Under the pieces are notes generated by a model. That model ran no database searches. It worked only from the letters and a program-made list of their open reading frames with translations, and was not told the origin of the DNA. Below, piece after piece: positions 26,344 to 36,096 of a stretch of DNA of 36,217 nt (its first letter is position 1; every line of letters begins with the position of its first letter). The DNA is taken from IMG/VR virus record IMGVR_UViG_3300015263_000185, positions 1 to 36,217 of that record; one strand, 5' to 3'. Source of the DNA: a virus. A program made the position numbers and the translations under genes.

Positions 26344-29300
26344 TTATTCTACCGTGATGATTTCATAATCGTAAGGAAGACTGCTGTAATCTGGTGCAAC
26401 AATGTACACCACATTACTGACAGTATTACCGATAGTCGTATTTAGGGTCAGTGTATTCGCGCCCATGCTCAAAACCTGACAGGTTTCGACATAGCTATTG
26501 GCATTAAATCTAATTTCATCACCAACATTGACAAAGCTGGAAAGGCTCTTGTCATGCCCCACGATCAATACCGTATCGTTGCTTTCCTCGGAAGACAGCT
26601 TTCCATAGCCGATATAGGTGAAATTACTCTCGACTTCCAGTTCCGTATCCGAGTTGACCGCAGTAATGATCTTGACCTGATCACGCCACGTATGACCGGG
26701 ATAGTTGTCCACCAGATAGAGCATGTCGCCCACGTTCGCGTTCGAAGACCATGTGGTGGAAGAACCCGTAACCACGTTGCTCCAAGAGTTCGCAATGGTG
26801 ATCTGACTGCTGACAGGATTCTCAGCATTTACGTAAATTACGGAATTTCCACTGATGCCTTCCTGTAGCTGCGAGCGTGTGATGGTGCGAGACAGCATGA
26901 GCGTACCAATTGGATGAATGATATCCTTCATGGTGTTCTCGTACTCAGACAGGCTCTTCTCCGACTCAATGACGTAACTGTAATTCTGATAAACGCGACC
27001 ATCCTGCAATCTCTTGTCGGATGATGGGAAACCGTCCGTATTCAGATAGAAGCCGGGGAACTTGATGAGTCCCTGATAGAACTCTGCGTATCCCTTAGCC
27101 TTACCGTTGCCGTAGAAGTAAGGATTCGTCAGTCCGGTTGCGCGAAGTGCTGCGGGATATTCAGCCGGTGCAGGCACGTTTGCGCTCGTATTGACCGTGA
27201 ACTGAACGCCACCCTGAGAAGTAAAGACCAGACTGGTAGTGTAGCTGGTGTTACCGGAGTAGTTGAACAGACGCAGACGCTTGGTGGAGCGATTGTAGGA
27301 CTTGACAATGCCTTGGAACAGAGCCGTTTCCAGCGTTGCGCCCTGATAGACGCGCTCGCCCTCGCTCAAAGTCTCATTATCGTCCACTCCATCAATGATC
27401 ATGTCCACAACCTTGAAGGAAACCAGCGGCTCATCAATGTAATCGAAGCCGCGACTGATCATTCGAACGTCACGAATACGTCCAATTGCACCCGTTTCCA
27501 CTGCCACTTCGACACCTTCACCGAATCCGTAGGCTGTTAGAATGGCATTTGCGCCCGAAACGGTGTTTACGGTCACTGTTCGATGCGTAATTCCACCAAA
27601 ATAGCCTGCACCACGGTCCAAAATGTCTACGGAAGTGATTTCTCCGCTCGCGCCGACTGTTACGACACCGTTAAAGCCGTATCCACGCCCCGAAACCGAC
27701 ACAGTTTCGCCGTTTGCGTAGCCATCGCCGCCATTATCAATGTAAATGTGCGCAATATGCCCAAAAACACCCAAACTTTGGCGTGTATTAACCTTATCTG
27801 GATACTCAGCCGTGTTCGCATAGTCATAATTTGCACTCAAAAGCGTGTCAAAGTAGCTTTGCGTGTCCACAGATGGCTCTCCTGCAAAGCCATAACCACC
27901 GTTGATGACGTTATAAAGCGCAATTCCGCCCGTATCAATGTTCTCATAAGTGAGTGCTTGAACGATTTGCGTGTTCAGATTAGCGTCTAGGTAGTATTGC
28001 AGATTCGGCGGATCAAGGTCAATCAGTGCGTCAACGTCAAAATTGGTTAGAGATTGCGTTGTGGTCAGTGTTTGCCCGACCAAAAAGCCGGTTGTATCCA
28101 GCGCAACGGTGCTATTGACGTTATAGAGAATGACGTTAGTTGGACCGCCTGCCCAACCGGTGTTAGCGGAAAGAATCTGTGCGGTAAAGTTGGCTGTTTC
28201 GAAGCTGCCGTTCGAATTAGCGTATACGTACTCGCCGGGAATCCACGGATCGTCGGCTGGCGTCTGGCTCAGAGTCAGCACGATGTTCTTGTTTGTATTG
28301 GAAAAGAGCGGATAGAATGTGCTGCCGTCGCCAATGACCGTCGTATTCATGTACTCAATCGGCATCTTGTCCACGGAAATCGTTTCCAGATACGATTCCT
28401 GTGAGTTTGCGCCGACCAGAGTCGTAATACCAGCCACGCGAATGTCCGTAGACAAATTAGCGTTTGGATCATCATCCTCGCTGCGATAAACAATGGCTTC
28501 CGTGTTCCAGTATGTGCGATAGCCATAGCCGGGGAATCTGACGGTCAAGCCCTCAATCGAACCCACGGTGACGTTTCCGACGATTGCAACCGCGTCATTG
28601 GCTTCCACGGAGTCAGCCAAACCGCCATAGAACACAATCGGATCACCGACCTTGTACGTTCTACCGCGCCTTCTGCCGTCTGGATCAGTGCGAATGTCCG
28701 AATCCATGATGACGCCACTGATCGAACCGATGATGCGCTCACGGAAAAGCTGCTCTACGCCGTTCTCGTCCACATACGGTATCTCTAAGTATTCGCCGTT
28801 CGTGAATTCCTTTTCGACATTCGATACGTACATTTCCAACAATTCCGCGCCGTGCAAGGTAAAGGTGTTCAGCAACGTAGCGGTAATGATGATTTCTTCG
28901 GTAGCTGGATCAATGATATAGAGAGTGCCGGTTGGATCGTAGCTGCCCGACGTATTAGTGATAACCAGAGTCGTATTGCCGGTATAGTACGTGTCTACCG
29001 TAGCGGAAAACGTCGGCGCGATATTACCACCCTGATAAACGGTGTAATCGCTCAGAATGTCTACCGCATTGTTGGGCGTGATTTCCAGCACCTTCTTAAG
29101 CAACGATCCGCGACTTGGGTCTACCGTCTTGTTCGCGGATTCGATGATACAGGTGGCTTTCGAAATAGACCCTGTGGCTTTGTGCTTTTCCAGAAGGTTT
29201 ACGTCTATGCTGGCGTTTTCCACGCTTAGAGTTAGCTGGAAGGCTTGAGGCAGCTTCCACTTACCATCCGACGCGATCAGGACTTGCTGTTTTGGATAGT

Positions 29301-29661
29301 AAATCTCTACGTCTTCGCCAAAGAGAACGCGGAAAAGCCACTGAACGGACTCAATCGAACCCTTCTTAACGTAAAACTCTCGCGCTCCCTTAAGGATTTT
29401 TACGAGGTCTAGCTCGGACTTCTCAGGAAAGTACGGCAGGAGTTCCTGCTTGAATAGGCGAATGAACGGGTCGAGTGTGTTGTCAATGTCCCGATACTCG
29501 CCGGAACGCATGATGTGATAGACCGTATTGCCCTTGGTTTCGTCTTCCAGCCAGCGATAGTAGGCTTGCAGGAACGCTTGAAACTGCGGATTGTCAGCCC
29601 GAACAAAGTCCGGTAGCTGGCGACCAATTAGCGCACTTACGGTTTTTTCTGCTGCTGCCAT
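26344..29661 (-). CDS. gp7-like baseplate wedge protein (1105 aa)
   Basis: The N-terminus has QLPDFVRADNPQFQAFLQAY and then YRWLEDETKGN, an opening typical of giant wedge proteins in cyanophage-like T4 relatives. ILKGAREFYVKKGSIESVQW (89-108) and LFRVLFGEDVEIYYP complete this helical domain. The rest is beta-rich, with repeated GGxGYAxGE/GGAGYF motifs around 640-720 and a 70-residue module (189-260) shared with the 1069-aa protein. The C-terminal part includes SSDKRLQDGRVYQNYSYVIE and ESEKSLSEYENTMKDIIHPI (about 885-920). Size (T4 gp7 is 1032 aa) and position between gp6 and gp8 support gp7, the wedge initiator; sequence alone would not prove it. Confidence 0.78.
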   Translation of the reverse strand: MAAAEKTVSALIGRQLPDFVRADNPQFQAFLQAYYRWLEDETKGNTVYHIMRSGEYRDIDNTLDPFIRLFKQELLPYFPEKSELDLVKILKGAREFYVKKGSIESVQWLFRVLFGEDVEIYYPKQQVLIASDGKWKLPQAFQLTLSVENASIDVNLLEKHKATGSISKATCIIESANKTVDPSRGSLLKKVLEITPNNAVDILSDYTVYQGGNIAPTFSATVDTYYTGNTTLVITNTSGSYDPTGTLYIIDPATEEIIITATLLNTFTLHGAELLEMYVSNVEKEFTNGEYLEIPYVDENGVEQLFRERIIGSISGVIMDSDIRTDPDGRRRGRTYKVGDPIVFYGGLADSVEANDAVAIVGNVTVGSIEGLTVRFPGYGYRTYWNTEAIVYRSEDDDPNANLSTDIRVAGITTLVGANSQESYLETISVDKMPIEYMNTTVIGDGSTFYPLFSNTNKNIVLTLSQTPADDPWIPGEYVYANSNGSFETANFTAQILSANTGWAGGPTNVILYNVNSTVALDTTGFLVGQTLTTTQSLTNFDVDALIDLDPPNLQYYLDANLNTQIVQALTYENIDTGGIALYNVINGGYGFAGEPSVDTQSYFDTLLSANYDYANTAEYPDKVNTRQSLGVFGHIAHIYIDNGGDGYANGETVSVSGRGYGFNGVVTVGASGEITSVDILDRGAGYFGGITHRTVTVNTVSGANAILTAYGFGEGVEVAVETGAIGRIRDVRMISRGFDYIDEPLVSFKVVDMIIDGVDDNETLSEGERVYQGATLETALFQGIVKSYNRSTKRLRLFNYSGNTSYTTSLVFTSQGGVQFTVNTSANVPAPAEYPAALRATGLTNPYFYGNGKAKGYAEFYQGLIKFPGFYLNTDGFPSSDKRLQDGRVYQNYSYVIESEKSLSEYENTMKDIIHPIGTLMLSRTITRSQLQEGISGNSVIYVNAENPVSSQITIANSWSNVVTGSSTTWSSNANVGDMLYLVDNYPGHTWRDQVKIITAVNSDTELEVESNFTYIGYGKLSSEESNDTVLIVGHDKSLSSFVNVGDEIRFNANSYVETCQVLSMGANTLTLNTTIGNTVSNVVYIVAPDYSSLPYDYEIITVE

Positions 29662-29666
29662 GATGC

Positions 29667-31721
29667 TTAACTCTGTACTACGCCGACTCTAATATCAATT
29701 GCGGCTGGATCGGTATCGTCCAGCGTCAAAATTGCGTTGCGGGTTGTCGAGAAAACGTTGGTGTTTGGTGAGGCTTTAAAGGTCATCGTGCCAAACGGAT
29801 CATTCACGAAAGTCGGCGCAAACGAGTCGAGGACGATATAGCCGTCATCATAGTAGATCGTTCCCACGTTGTTATTGATCACGCGCTTGATGTTGTTTAC
29901 GTCATAGTAGAACGTGCGCAGCGTTCCCTTCTTGCCCTGTAGAACAGCCCGAAGTTCCGCGCCGCTTCCACCGCCACCTTCTACGCGAACGACGGCTGCG
30001 GAATAACCCGAACCTGAATTAGTCACAACGACGGACTTGAGCTTGCCGTTGATAATGACCGCACTTGCAGCCGCGCCTTCTCCGTCGCCTTCGATAGTGA
30101 CCTTCGGAATGTCCGTATACTGGTCGCCCGTCGCTAGAACGGTGATTTCGTCAATGCCGGTAAAGGACTGCGGGACTTCTTCGATGAACGCGGTTCGCTC
30201 TACGCCATACTCGTCAATGATGCCGAAAGACGGCGACGAATAAAGCCGGTCCAGCGCGGTTCCTTTCCGCAGCGGCACGTAAAAGTCAATTCTGTAACTT
30301 TTCGCTTGATTCAGCAACGGACGGAAACGCTTCTCTATCAGGACGCGAATACTGTTATTCTGAATGCTCGGATCAGCCTCGTCTACTGCGCGAACCAGCT
30401 TGGACATGCGGAAGGTGTTATTAAAGGTGTTCAAATACGTATTAGCGAAACCTTCCACCGCTGCCCGAACAGCCGTGTTGATTGCGCCTGCGGTCTTCGT
30501 GGTCTGGCGCGGATCGTACACTACGTCAATCACAAAGTTCATGTAGTTGTAATCCGGCGCGACATACTCGGGCGTTACGGTCAGGACGGAAATCGGCTTC
30601 AATACGTTGTCCTTCATGTACTGAATTTCCGTCTGCGTGACCTCGTAGTTTCCACGCGGCTTGCAAGAGAAGAAAATCTTGCCGTATACTGGCGGGTCGT
30701 TCTCTTCGCCGCCCCACACCGAAACCGAGTCGAAGTACGGATAATTCTTATTAATGAGTGCTTCGTAGTCGTTCTTCGTCACAGCGCGGTTTTGGGCAAT
30801 GAAGGACTTCGGCGCGGTAAAGCGAATGGATTCGATATCTTCCGCTTGCTTTCCTGATGAACTTTCCTGCGTTACCGTGACCACTCCCGTAGAACCCGGC
30901 TTTGGATTGCTGCTTAGGCGGAAAGTGCCGATTCCGTTCGCTTCGTCGCCGCTCGTAACGACATAGCTGACCAGCACCAGATTGCCGTCATCCAGAGCCT
31001 TGCCAATTACGCCGTCGCCAAAGTAAATCTGATAGCGCCCGTTGCGGTTTTCTTCCAGATAGTAGACCGGATCATCCGAGACTACCGAAGTTGCGTCTTC
31101 CGCGAGTTCGAACGTTTCCAGCGAGTAGTTGTCCGCACCTTTCTGCACCTGAACTGTAATTGTACTTGTATCAATGCCCTCGTCTGGCAGTTCGAAAATC
31201 TGCTTGCTGTTCGTGTCCGCGACATAGGCAAAGACGTAGCTGACGGGGTTTCCTTCCTTGATCGTGACGGATTCGAAGATAAAGTCGCTGTTTGCGTCCT
31301 TTGCCACCGTGCGCGACTCTATCGTGACAAAGCTGTAACTCTTGCCGTCCTTCGGTGCGCTCGTAAACTTCGTGAACTTCGGCAGCGTCATGGAAGAGTT
31401 TGCGCCGCCGACCACTTCCGCGAACTTTACGTCAATAATGGCTTGGCTGGCTACGCGGCTTCTTGGCGTGTATCCGAGAAGCTTTGCGTGGGAAACGACG
31501 GACTGCCGAAGCTGCGCGGTGTCTATGAACATTTCGTTGCCGACCATGTTCATGTAGTAGCCCATGTAGTGCGTGTTGTATGCGAGAACGTCCAACAGCA
31601 CCGACAACGCGCTTCCGTCAAAGTCGTAGTCGGTAAATTCCGGCTGGCTTCTCAGGAATTCCTTGAGGTTCGCTTTGATTGAGTCAAAGTCGAGTTCTGT
31701 GATGCGAATTTTCTGTGCCAT
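29667..31721 (-). CDS. 6: Baseplate wedge protein gp6 (baseplate J-like)
   Basis: At 684 aa (T4 gp6 is 660) this has the J-like wedge N-terminus: LKEFLRSQPEFTDYDFDGSA (20-39), then LLDVLAYNTHYMGYYMNMVG and EMFIDTA. In gp6-family proteins this helical part packs in the wedge ring. RFTAPKSFIAQNRAVTKNDY and the following INKNYPYFDSVSVWGGEEND are the typical mid-domain of baseplate J/gp6 proteins. The C-terminal quarter carries an added beta region with GxGY repeats (NSGSGYSAAVVRV). gp6 forms the dimeric iris ring that joins the six wedges. The ATG follows the gp25 stop directly with no spacer. Confidence 0.93.
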   Translation of the reverse strand: MAQKIRITELDFDSIKANLKEFLRSQPEFTDYDFDGSALSVLLDVLAYNTHYMGYYMNMVGNEMFIDTAQLRQSVVSHAKLLGYTPRSRVASQAIIDVKFAEVVGGANSSMTLPKFTKFTSAPKDGKSYSFVTIESRTVAKDANSDFIFESVTIKEGNPVSYVFAYVADTNSKQIFELPDEGIDTSTITVQVQKGADNYSLETFELAEDATSVVSDDPVYYLEENRNGRYQIYFGDGVIGKALDDGNLVLVSYVVTSGDEANGIGTFRLSSNPKPGSTGVVTVTQESSSGKQAEDIESIRFTAPKSFIAQNRAVTKNDYEALINKNYPYFDSVSVWGGEENDPPVYGKIFFSCKPRGNYEVTQTEIQYMKDNVLKPISVLTVTPEYVAPDYNYMNFVIDVVYDPRQTTKTAGAINTAVRAAVEGFANTYLNTFNNTFRMSKLVRAVDEADPSIQNNSIRVLIEKRFRPLLNQAKSYRIDFYVPLRKGTALDRLYSSPSFGIIDEYGVERTAFIEEVPQSFTGIDEITVLATGDQYTDIPKVTIEGDGEGAAASAVIINGKLKSVVVTNSGSGYSAAVVRVEGGGGSGAELRAVLQGKKGTLRTFYYDVNNIKRVINNNVGTIYYDDGYIVLDSFAPTFVNDPFGTMTFKASPNTNVFSTTRNAILTLDDTDPAAIDIRVGVVQS

Positions 31722-32120
31722 TTAGCGAATTCTCTCTAAGAAAAGTGTAATTGTGATTGGGTTCGCTTGGTTCACAATGAAGAACGTAAGCGTGACCGAA
31801 TAGCCGTTGTTGTCATAGTCGGGCGTGACGTTTACCGTAGTGAGGTCTACTCGCGGTTCGTGCTTGCCAATCGTCGTGCGAATCTCTGCGGCAATCGCGC
31901 TGCCCGTAATGCTGTCCACCGGTTCGAAAAGGTGTTCCCGCAGCTTGCTATGAAGATTCGGTTGCCAGAGCCGCTCAAAGCGCCCCGTCTGTAGAAGCCC
32001 CGCGATAGACTGCATGATGGCTTTCTCGCCCGTCTTTCGCGCAACGTCGCCCGTTACCGGATGAGCGGCAAAGGTAAAGTCGAGGTCTTTATAGGTGCGC
32101 GTTATAAGGGAATTAGCCAT
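31722..32120 (-). CDS. 25: Baseplate wedge protein gp25
   Basis: The product matches the GPW/gp25 family: TYKDLDFTFAAHPVTGDV, AIMQSIAGLLQTGRFERLWQP, LREHLFEPVD and the conserved EPRV near residue 90, followed by a C-terminal beta hairpin. Taking ATG at 32120 (MANSLITRTYKD) gives 132 aa, the same length as T4 gp25, and an 8-nt overlap with the upstream gene. An alternative ATG at 32132 adds MKTI. gp25 sits at the inner ring of the wedge, where it helps start sheath polymerisation. It precedes gp6 without a gap. Confidence 0.93.
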   Translation of the reverse strand: MANSLITRTYKDLDFTFAAHPVTGDVARKTGEKAIMQSIAGLLQTGRFERLWQPNLHSKLREHLFEPVDSITGSAIAAEIRTTIGKHEPRVDLTTVNVTPDYDNNGYSVTLTFFIVNQANPITITLFLERIR

Positions 32121-33762
32121 TATCGTCTTCATCCACGATTGCGATCTTCGTTGTGCTATTTAGTGTAGATTCCAAAGTAGTATTAGCATTGGCGTCTTCG
32201 TAACCCTGCGCCAGCCCGTAAGCAATCGTCAAAGCTTCCGACTTCTTGCCGCACTCCACAAACGAATTCCAGTCGGTGTTAATGCTCTCCTGTATCAGAT
32301 TGGCTCGCGTGGACATGAGGGCTGACCATGAATTGATCGTCGCGGACTGATTAGCTAGCGGAGAAACCAGAAACGATCCCGCAGTCAGAACTCGCAGCAT
32401 GTCTTTCATTTCCCGCGCAATGTTACGGACGACAACCGCGTTATACAGGGAGCCGCTCTGATAGCGAATGTAGTCCACGCCGTCATTCAGAAAGTTCGAT
32501 AGCGTCTGATGGTTTTCTATAATCTTACTTTGGCTTATCTTGGAGTAAGACGCTGCACTTCGCGAGACTTGCAGCCGCGTTCCGTGTATGACGAAATCCG
32601 TATTGTCCGCAGTGGTCGTAGCCAAGACTTCGATGTTGCCCCCGTAAAGGCGAGTCGTAAAAGTGACGAATGGATTTTCCGAATACATGGCTGCGATTTC
32701 GCGAGTGTAGGCGTGGTGTCCATCGTGCAATATGTAAAGCTCGTTGACCTGATGCCCACGATCCGCGTCAGCCGCAGTCGCCTGTATGAGATACTTGGCT
32801 GAACGGAACTTTCGCGCATTGAATCGGAAGATGATCTGCGGACCACCGGAAAGTCCATAGAGATTCAGATACTCCTGTGTGCTATCCGCAGTCGCTTCGG
32901 CATTCGGGCTATCCTCGTCCAGCGTTAGTCCCGACAACCGATTAGTGTGATCCAGAAAGGCGTCCAACTGAGCCACGCATCCAGAGAGTCCGTCCGGTCC
33001 ACCGATAGCCTCGCGAAGCATACGATACTCGGTGTTCAGGGATGGATTGGAAGACACGCCCGATAGCGCAGTATTCAGATTCGCATAGTTGCCTTCCGTA
33101 TAGTAGAAGAGCAGATCACGCATGGAGTCAATGTCAGCCGCTAGCGGATTTTGCGAGAATGTCGTAAGACCAGCCTGTAAGCCATTGGCATTCGCAGCCG
33201 CAGTCAGTGCCAGCGCGATCAGTGCGTTACTCATCATGGGCGCAAAGGGCGCTTCCACGGCATTGTACGTCATGGGAGCTTCGGTGACTTCCTCTGCGTC
33301 CAGTGCGTCAAACTCGGGATCAATCTCGTCATCCAGCACTTGCGAATATGGGACGATGACCGTGTTTGCGGGAGCAGCGGCAGCGGTGTAGGTGATCACT
33401 TCACTCGATGAACAGGCAGAAGTTGAAAAAGTTACCGTTTTCGGGTATAGCTTCTTACCCGTCCGTATTACCGTCTGTGTTTCAGTGCTAATCTGGACGT
33501 TGGGCAGCATCGGTGGATACAGATTGAGTATGATTCCCTTGTCCTTGGCAAGCTTGTATAGCTCATAGTTGATGGCTTGTAGGTCTGAGCGTATGCTGTA
33601 CACCCAACCCGTATAGTATCCCGACAGCCCATTCAGTGTATCCTCAAGCGTATGAGTGGCTGCGCGTAGCTTGATGGCATCCCTCTCGGTACGCAGGACT
33701 GTACGATAAGCATCTTGAGCTTTCGTATATTTTACTAAATTCTTGTCTTCTGTGAGTCTCAT
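32113..33762 (-). CDS. Structural protein of unknown role in the baseplate cluster (549 aa)
   Basis: The N-terminal 80 residues are helical and charged (TEDKNLVKYTKAQDAYRTVL). A low-complexity acidic region lies at about 140-160 (DDEIDPEFDALDAEEV). Residues 310-400 form a recognisable beta domain (RSAKYLIQATAADADRGHQV, ELYILHDGHHAYTREIAAMY, GGNIEVLATT). I know this domain pattern from neck, tail and fibre proteins of T4-like cyanophages. The C-terminus is helical and Ala/Asn-rich. The ATG overlaps the spike gene's stop as ATGA. Its position between the gp5-like spike and gp25 suggests a baseplate or spike-associated role, but I cannot assign a T4 counterpart. Confidence 0.75.
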   Translation of the reverse strand: MRLTEDKNLVKYTKAQDAYRTVLRTERDAIKLRAATHTLEDTLNGLSGYYTGWVYSIRSDLQAINYELYKLAKDKGIILNLYPPMLPNVQISTETQTVIRTGKKLYPKTVTFSTSACSSSEVITYTAAAAPANTVIVPYSQVLDDEIDPEFDALDAEEVTEAPMTYNAVEAPFAPMMSNALIALALTAAANANGLQAGLTTFSQNPLAADIDSMRDLLFYYTEGNYANLNTALSGVSSNPSLNTEYRMLREAIGGPDGLSGCVAQLDAFLDHTNRLSGLTLDEDSPNAEATADSTQEYLNLYGLSGGPQIIFRFNARKFRSAKYLIQATAADADRGHQVNELYILHDGHHAYTREIAAMYSENPFVTFTTRLYGGNIEVLATTTADNTDFVIHGTRLQVSRSAASYSKISQSKIIENHQTLSNFLNDGVDYIRYQSGSLYNAVVVRNIAREMKDMLRVLTAGSFLVSPLANQSATINSWSALMSTRANLIQESINTDWNSFVECGKKSEALTIAYGLAQGYEDANANTTLESTLNSTTKIAIVDEDDNG

Positions 33763-34796
33763 GGCGTCTTCAATCCTGTATTGGATGGGGACGAGGCTGA
33801 ACCAGTTGGCAGTATCTTACAAATGGACTTTGGACACTTGACCTTGTTGGCGATCTTACCAGCAAGGGAGACTGACTTACCCTGTAGTGCGGCTGACTTG
33901 CCCTTGAGATTGAGCTTGCCTGTAGCTCCTATCTTCATCACACCACCTGACTTGATATCTACTGTCTTACCCTCTTGCTTTAATGCTCCACCAGCCTTAA
34001 TGCGTACTTGCCCTGACGCTGCCATGTTAATCTCACTGGCTTCCACATTGAACTTGCCTATCACCTTGAGATTACAGTCTCCACCCACCGTGATATTGCA
34101 ATTACCATCCACTGAGATATAGTCATCCCCTAGTATGACTGAGTACCTATCCTTGGTGGCTTTGTAGGTGCATGTACCATCAGGCTTGAACTCTACATGC
34201 GAACCATTCTTATGTGCAAGATGAACACGCTCGCTGCCCTCTGTATCGTCAAACTCTAATGCGTGACCAGACTCCGACTCATGAGCAGCATTGTATGGAT
34301 AGGTGGGTGAGAATGTGGGTGCGGGTTCATCCCAACTACCCTCTATCTGTTTCACGCCTGTCTTGAGATTGCGTTCGCGAGTCTCAATGACTGTACCATC
34401 CTTGCGTCCACGGCTGAGTCTATTGAGCGTGGATTCATTGATGCGCTTTGGATATACACCATTAGGATCATTATACCCCACATTGGAATCTGGTGTTTGA
34501 GTAGGATATCCCGGTAGTACACCCATGACCACTGGCTGTTGGCAACTGTCACCATCCATAAAGAATCCAATGACCCAATCGCCCTCTTTTGGTGCATGAG
34601 CAGCATTAGGCGTATTGCTATTGTGTAGGCACTGACTCCATGGCAGACTCTCAGTAGGTATGTCTTCCTTGTTCTCGGTATGCCAGCCAAAGCAACGTAC
34701 ACGCACACGCCCCAACATGTCAGGGTCCATGCGATCCTCGACCACACCCACAAACCAGATGAATCCTTCCTTGCCAATGAAATATCGCTGATTCAT
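33759..34796 (-). CDS. 5: gp5-like baseplate central spike, without lysozyme domain (345 aa)
   Basis: Residues 8-105 form the OB-fold of gp5/VgrG-type spikes (WFVGVVEDRMDPDMLGRVRV, RCFGWH, LPWSQCL, KEGDWVIGFFMDGD, QPVVMGVLPG). Residues about 185-325 have the repeated short beta pattern of the spike beta-helix (YISVDGNCNITVGGDCNLKV, then GQVRIKAGGALKQEGKTVDI and KIGATGKLNLKGKSAALQGK). T4 gp5 (575 aa) has a lysozyme domain between these parts; here about 80 residues without a lysozyme signature occupy that place. It should form a trimer under the gp27-like hub and pierce the outer membrane on contraction. One base separates it from the gp27-like gene. Confidence 0.9.
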   Translation of the reverse strand: MNQRYFIGKEGFIWFVGVVEDRMDPDMLGRVRVRCFGWHTENKEDIPTESLPWSQCLHNSNTPNAAHAPKEGDWVIGFFMDGDSCQQPVVMGVLPGYPTQTPDSNVGYNDPNGVYPKRINESTLNRLSRGRKDGTVIETRERNLKTGVKQIEGSWDEPAPTFSPTYPYNAAHESESGHALEFDDTEGSERVHLAHKNGSHVEFKPDGTCTYKATKDRYSVILGDDYISVDGNCNITVGGDCNLKVIGKFNVEASEINMAASGQVRIKAGGALKQEGKTVDIKSGGVMKIGATGKLNLKGKSAALQGKSVSLAGKIANKVKCPKSICKILPTGSASSPSNTGLKTP

Positions 34797-34797
34797 G

Positions 34798-36096
34798 TTA
34801 CTTGCTCAGTTTACGTATTGAGAGTGGTAGATCAGTCTTAGGCTTGACTGGCGCAACTGGCAATGAGTCTCGCCCACAGATCAGTACAGAGTCAAATTGT
34901 GATTGCATGACATTGAAACGATGCACCACGGCTGTCACCAGATACTTGCCACTGCGTACCTCGTCCTTCATGTTCTGTGTGGTAGGTGTAATCATATACT
35001 TGAAGTCTATGTTGATAGGCTTGCCAGCTTGCAGGGACATGTTTCCCGGCATGACCAGTTCCAACAGTGAATTGCTCAATAGGGCAATGGACATGACACG
35101 CTTCATCCATATCTCTGACTGTGTGGCTTTGTTGCCAGCAAACTCGGTGGTCTGTGGATAAACCACCTGATAGGCAGATGAGGCTTGATAGTGTGATGTA
35201 CCATCATAGTCGAAATTGACAATGGGTGGTATGTCATACATCTTGGGTATGTCTTTGACTGAATACTCATTGATGGTTATGGTGCGCCGAATAGGATCAA
35301 AGCCAGTGAAGTGTATGCCCAAGCCACCATTACGAATTAGAGTTAGAATGTCGAAATCACGCTTGAAGGTGAATGCGTCCAGATAGTATTGATGATCTTC
35401 CAGTGTCTTTTCAACCGTGGAGTATTCATATACGAATGGCTTGCTGTTGACTTCCTTATCCTCGTACATGGATTGCAGGGAACGGAAGTTGAAACCATCC
35501 AGATTCTCATAGAACAGGTATGCAAACTGATCATTGCCATTGGTAGCACGGCTGGCTAGCCAGTTCAAGGCTTCTGTTGGGCGCAGGCTAGGTATGACCA
35601 GATTGGTGCCTGTGTCCGTATCATCCACATTGACCTTGGTAACTGCCAGTTCCTTGCTCAGTATGTCCTTGACGATATCCGAAATGGTACGATCTGAGTA
35701 TGCTCGGCTGATACGCTTGGTGGATGAGGCAACCATTTCATCAGATACGAAATGAATCTTATAGGTCTGGCTGTTGTTCTTGGCTGGCTCACGCCCACTG
35801 ATCTTGTAGATGCGAAATGCTTTTCTGACCTGATATGAGGTTCCCGGTTCCTTCAAATTCAGATACAGGAACTCACTGCCATGTACACCCTGCTGATTAA
35901 TGAGGTCAACACCATCCGAGACTAGACATTCACCATTAATGTAATTGGTGAAGATATCCTGCCTAAGAGTAATTTCCAGCACCAGTCTGGCAATGTCAAT
36001 AGTCTCGCCACCACCACTGATTAGCGAGATAGACTCAACACGAAACTCTCTAAAGTCTAATGCTTTGTCTTGTGGAAGATGAGTGGTATCATTCAT
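34798..36096 (-). CDS. 27: gp27-like baseplate hub protein (432 aa)
   Basis: Size (T4 gp27 is 391 aa), position before the OB-fold spike gene, and sequence features place it in the gp27/late-control-D group: early beta barrel (DFREFRVESISLISGGGETI), then RIYKISGREPAKNNSQTYKI, PSLRPTEALNWLASRA (169-184), FAYLFYENLDGFNFRSL (191-207) and a C-terminal barrel ending LVTAVVHRFN...FDSVLICGRDSLP. gp27 forms a trimeric ring that links the tail tube to the spike. The start codon overlaps the upstream gene's end by 8 nt (ATGAATGAATGA). Confidence 0.85.
   Translation of the reverse strand: MNDTTHLPQDKALDFREFRVESISLISGGGETIDIARLVLEITLRQDIFTNYINGECLVSDGVDLINQQGVHGSEFLYLNLKEPGTSYQVRKAFRIYKISGREPAKNNSQTYKIHFVSDEMVASSTKRISRAYSDRTISDIVKDILSKELAVTKVNVDDTDTGTNLVIPSLRPTEALNWLASRATNGNDQFAYLFYENLDGFNFRSLQSMYEDKEVNSKPFVYEYSTVEKTLEDHQYYLDAFTFKRDFDILTLIRNGGLGIHFTGFDPIRRTITINEYSVKDIPKMYDIPPIVNFDYDGTSHYQASSAYQVVYPQTTEFAGNKATQSEIWMKRVMSIALLSNSLLELVMPGNMSLQAGKPINIDFKYMITPTTQNMKDEVRSGKYLVTAVVHRFNVMQSQFDSVLICGRDSLPVAPVKPKTDLPLSIRKLSK

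Noticed and set aside
33759-34796. Hidden lysozyme in the spike linker
   Set aside because: The linker is about 80 residues, half the size of a T4-type lysozyme, and shows no such motif.
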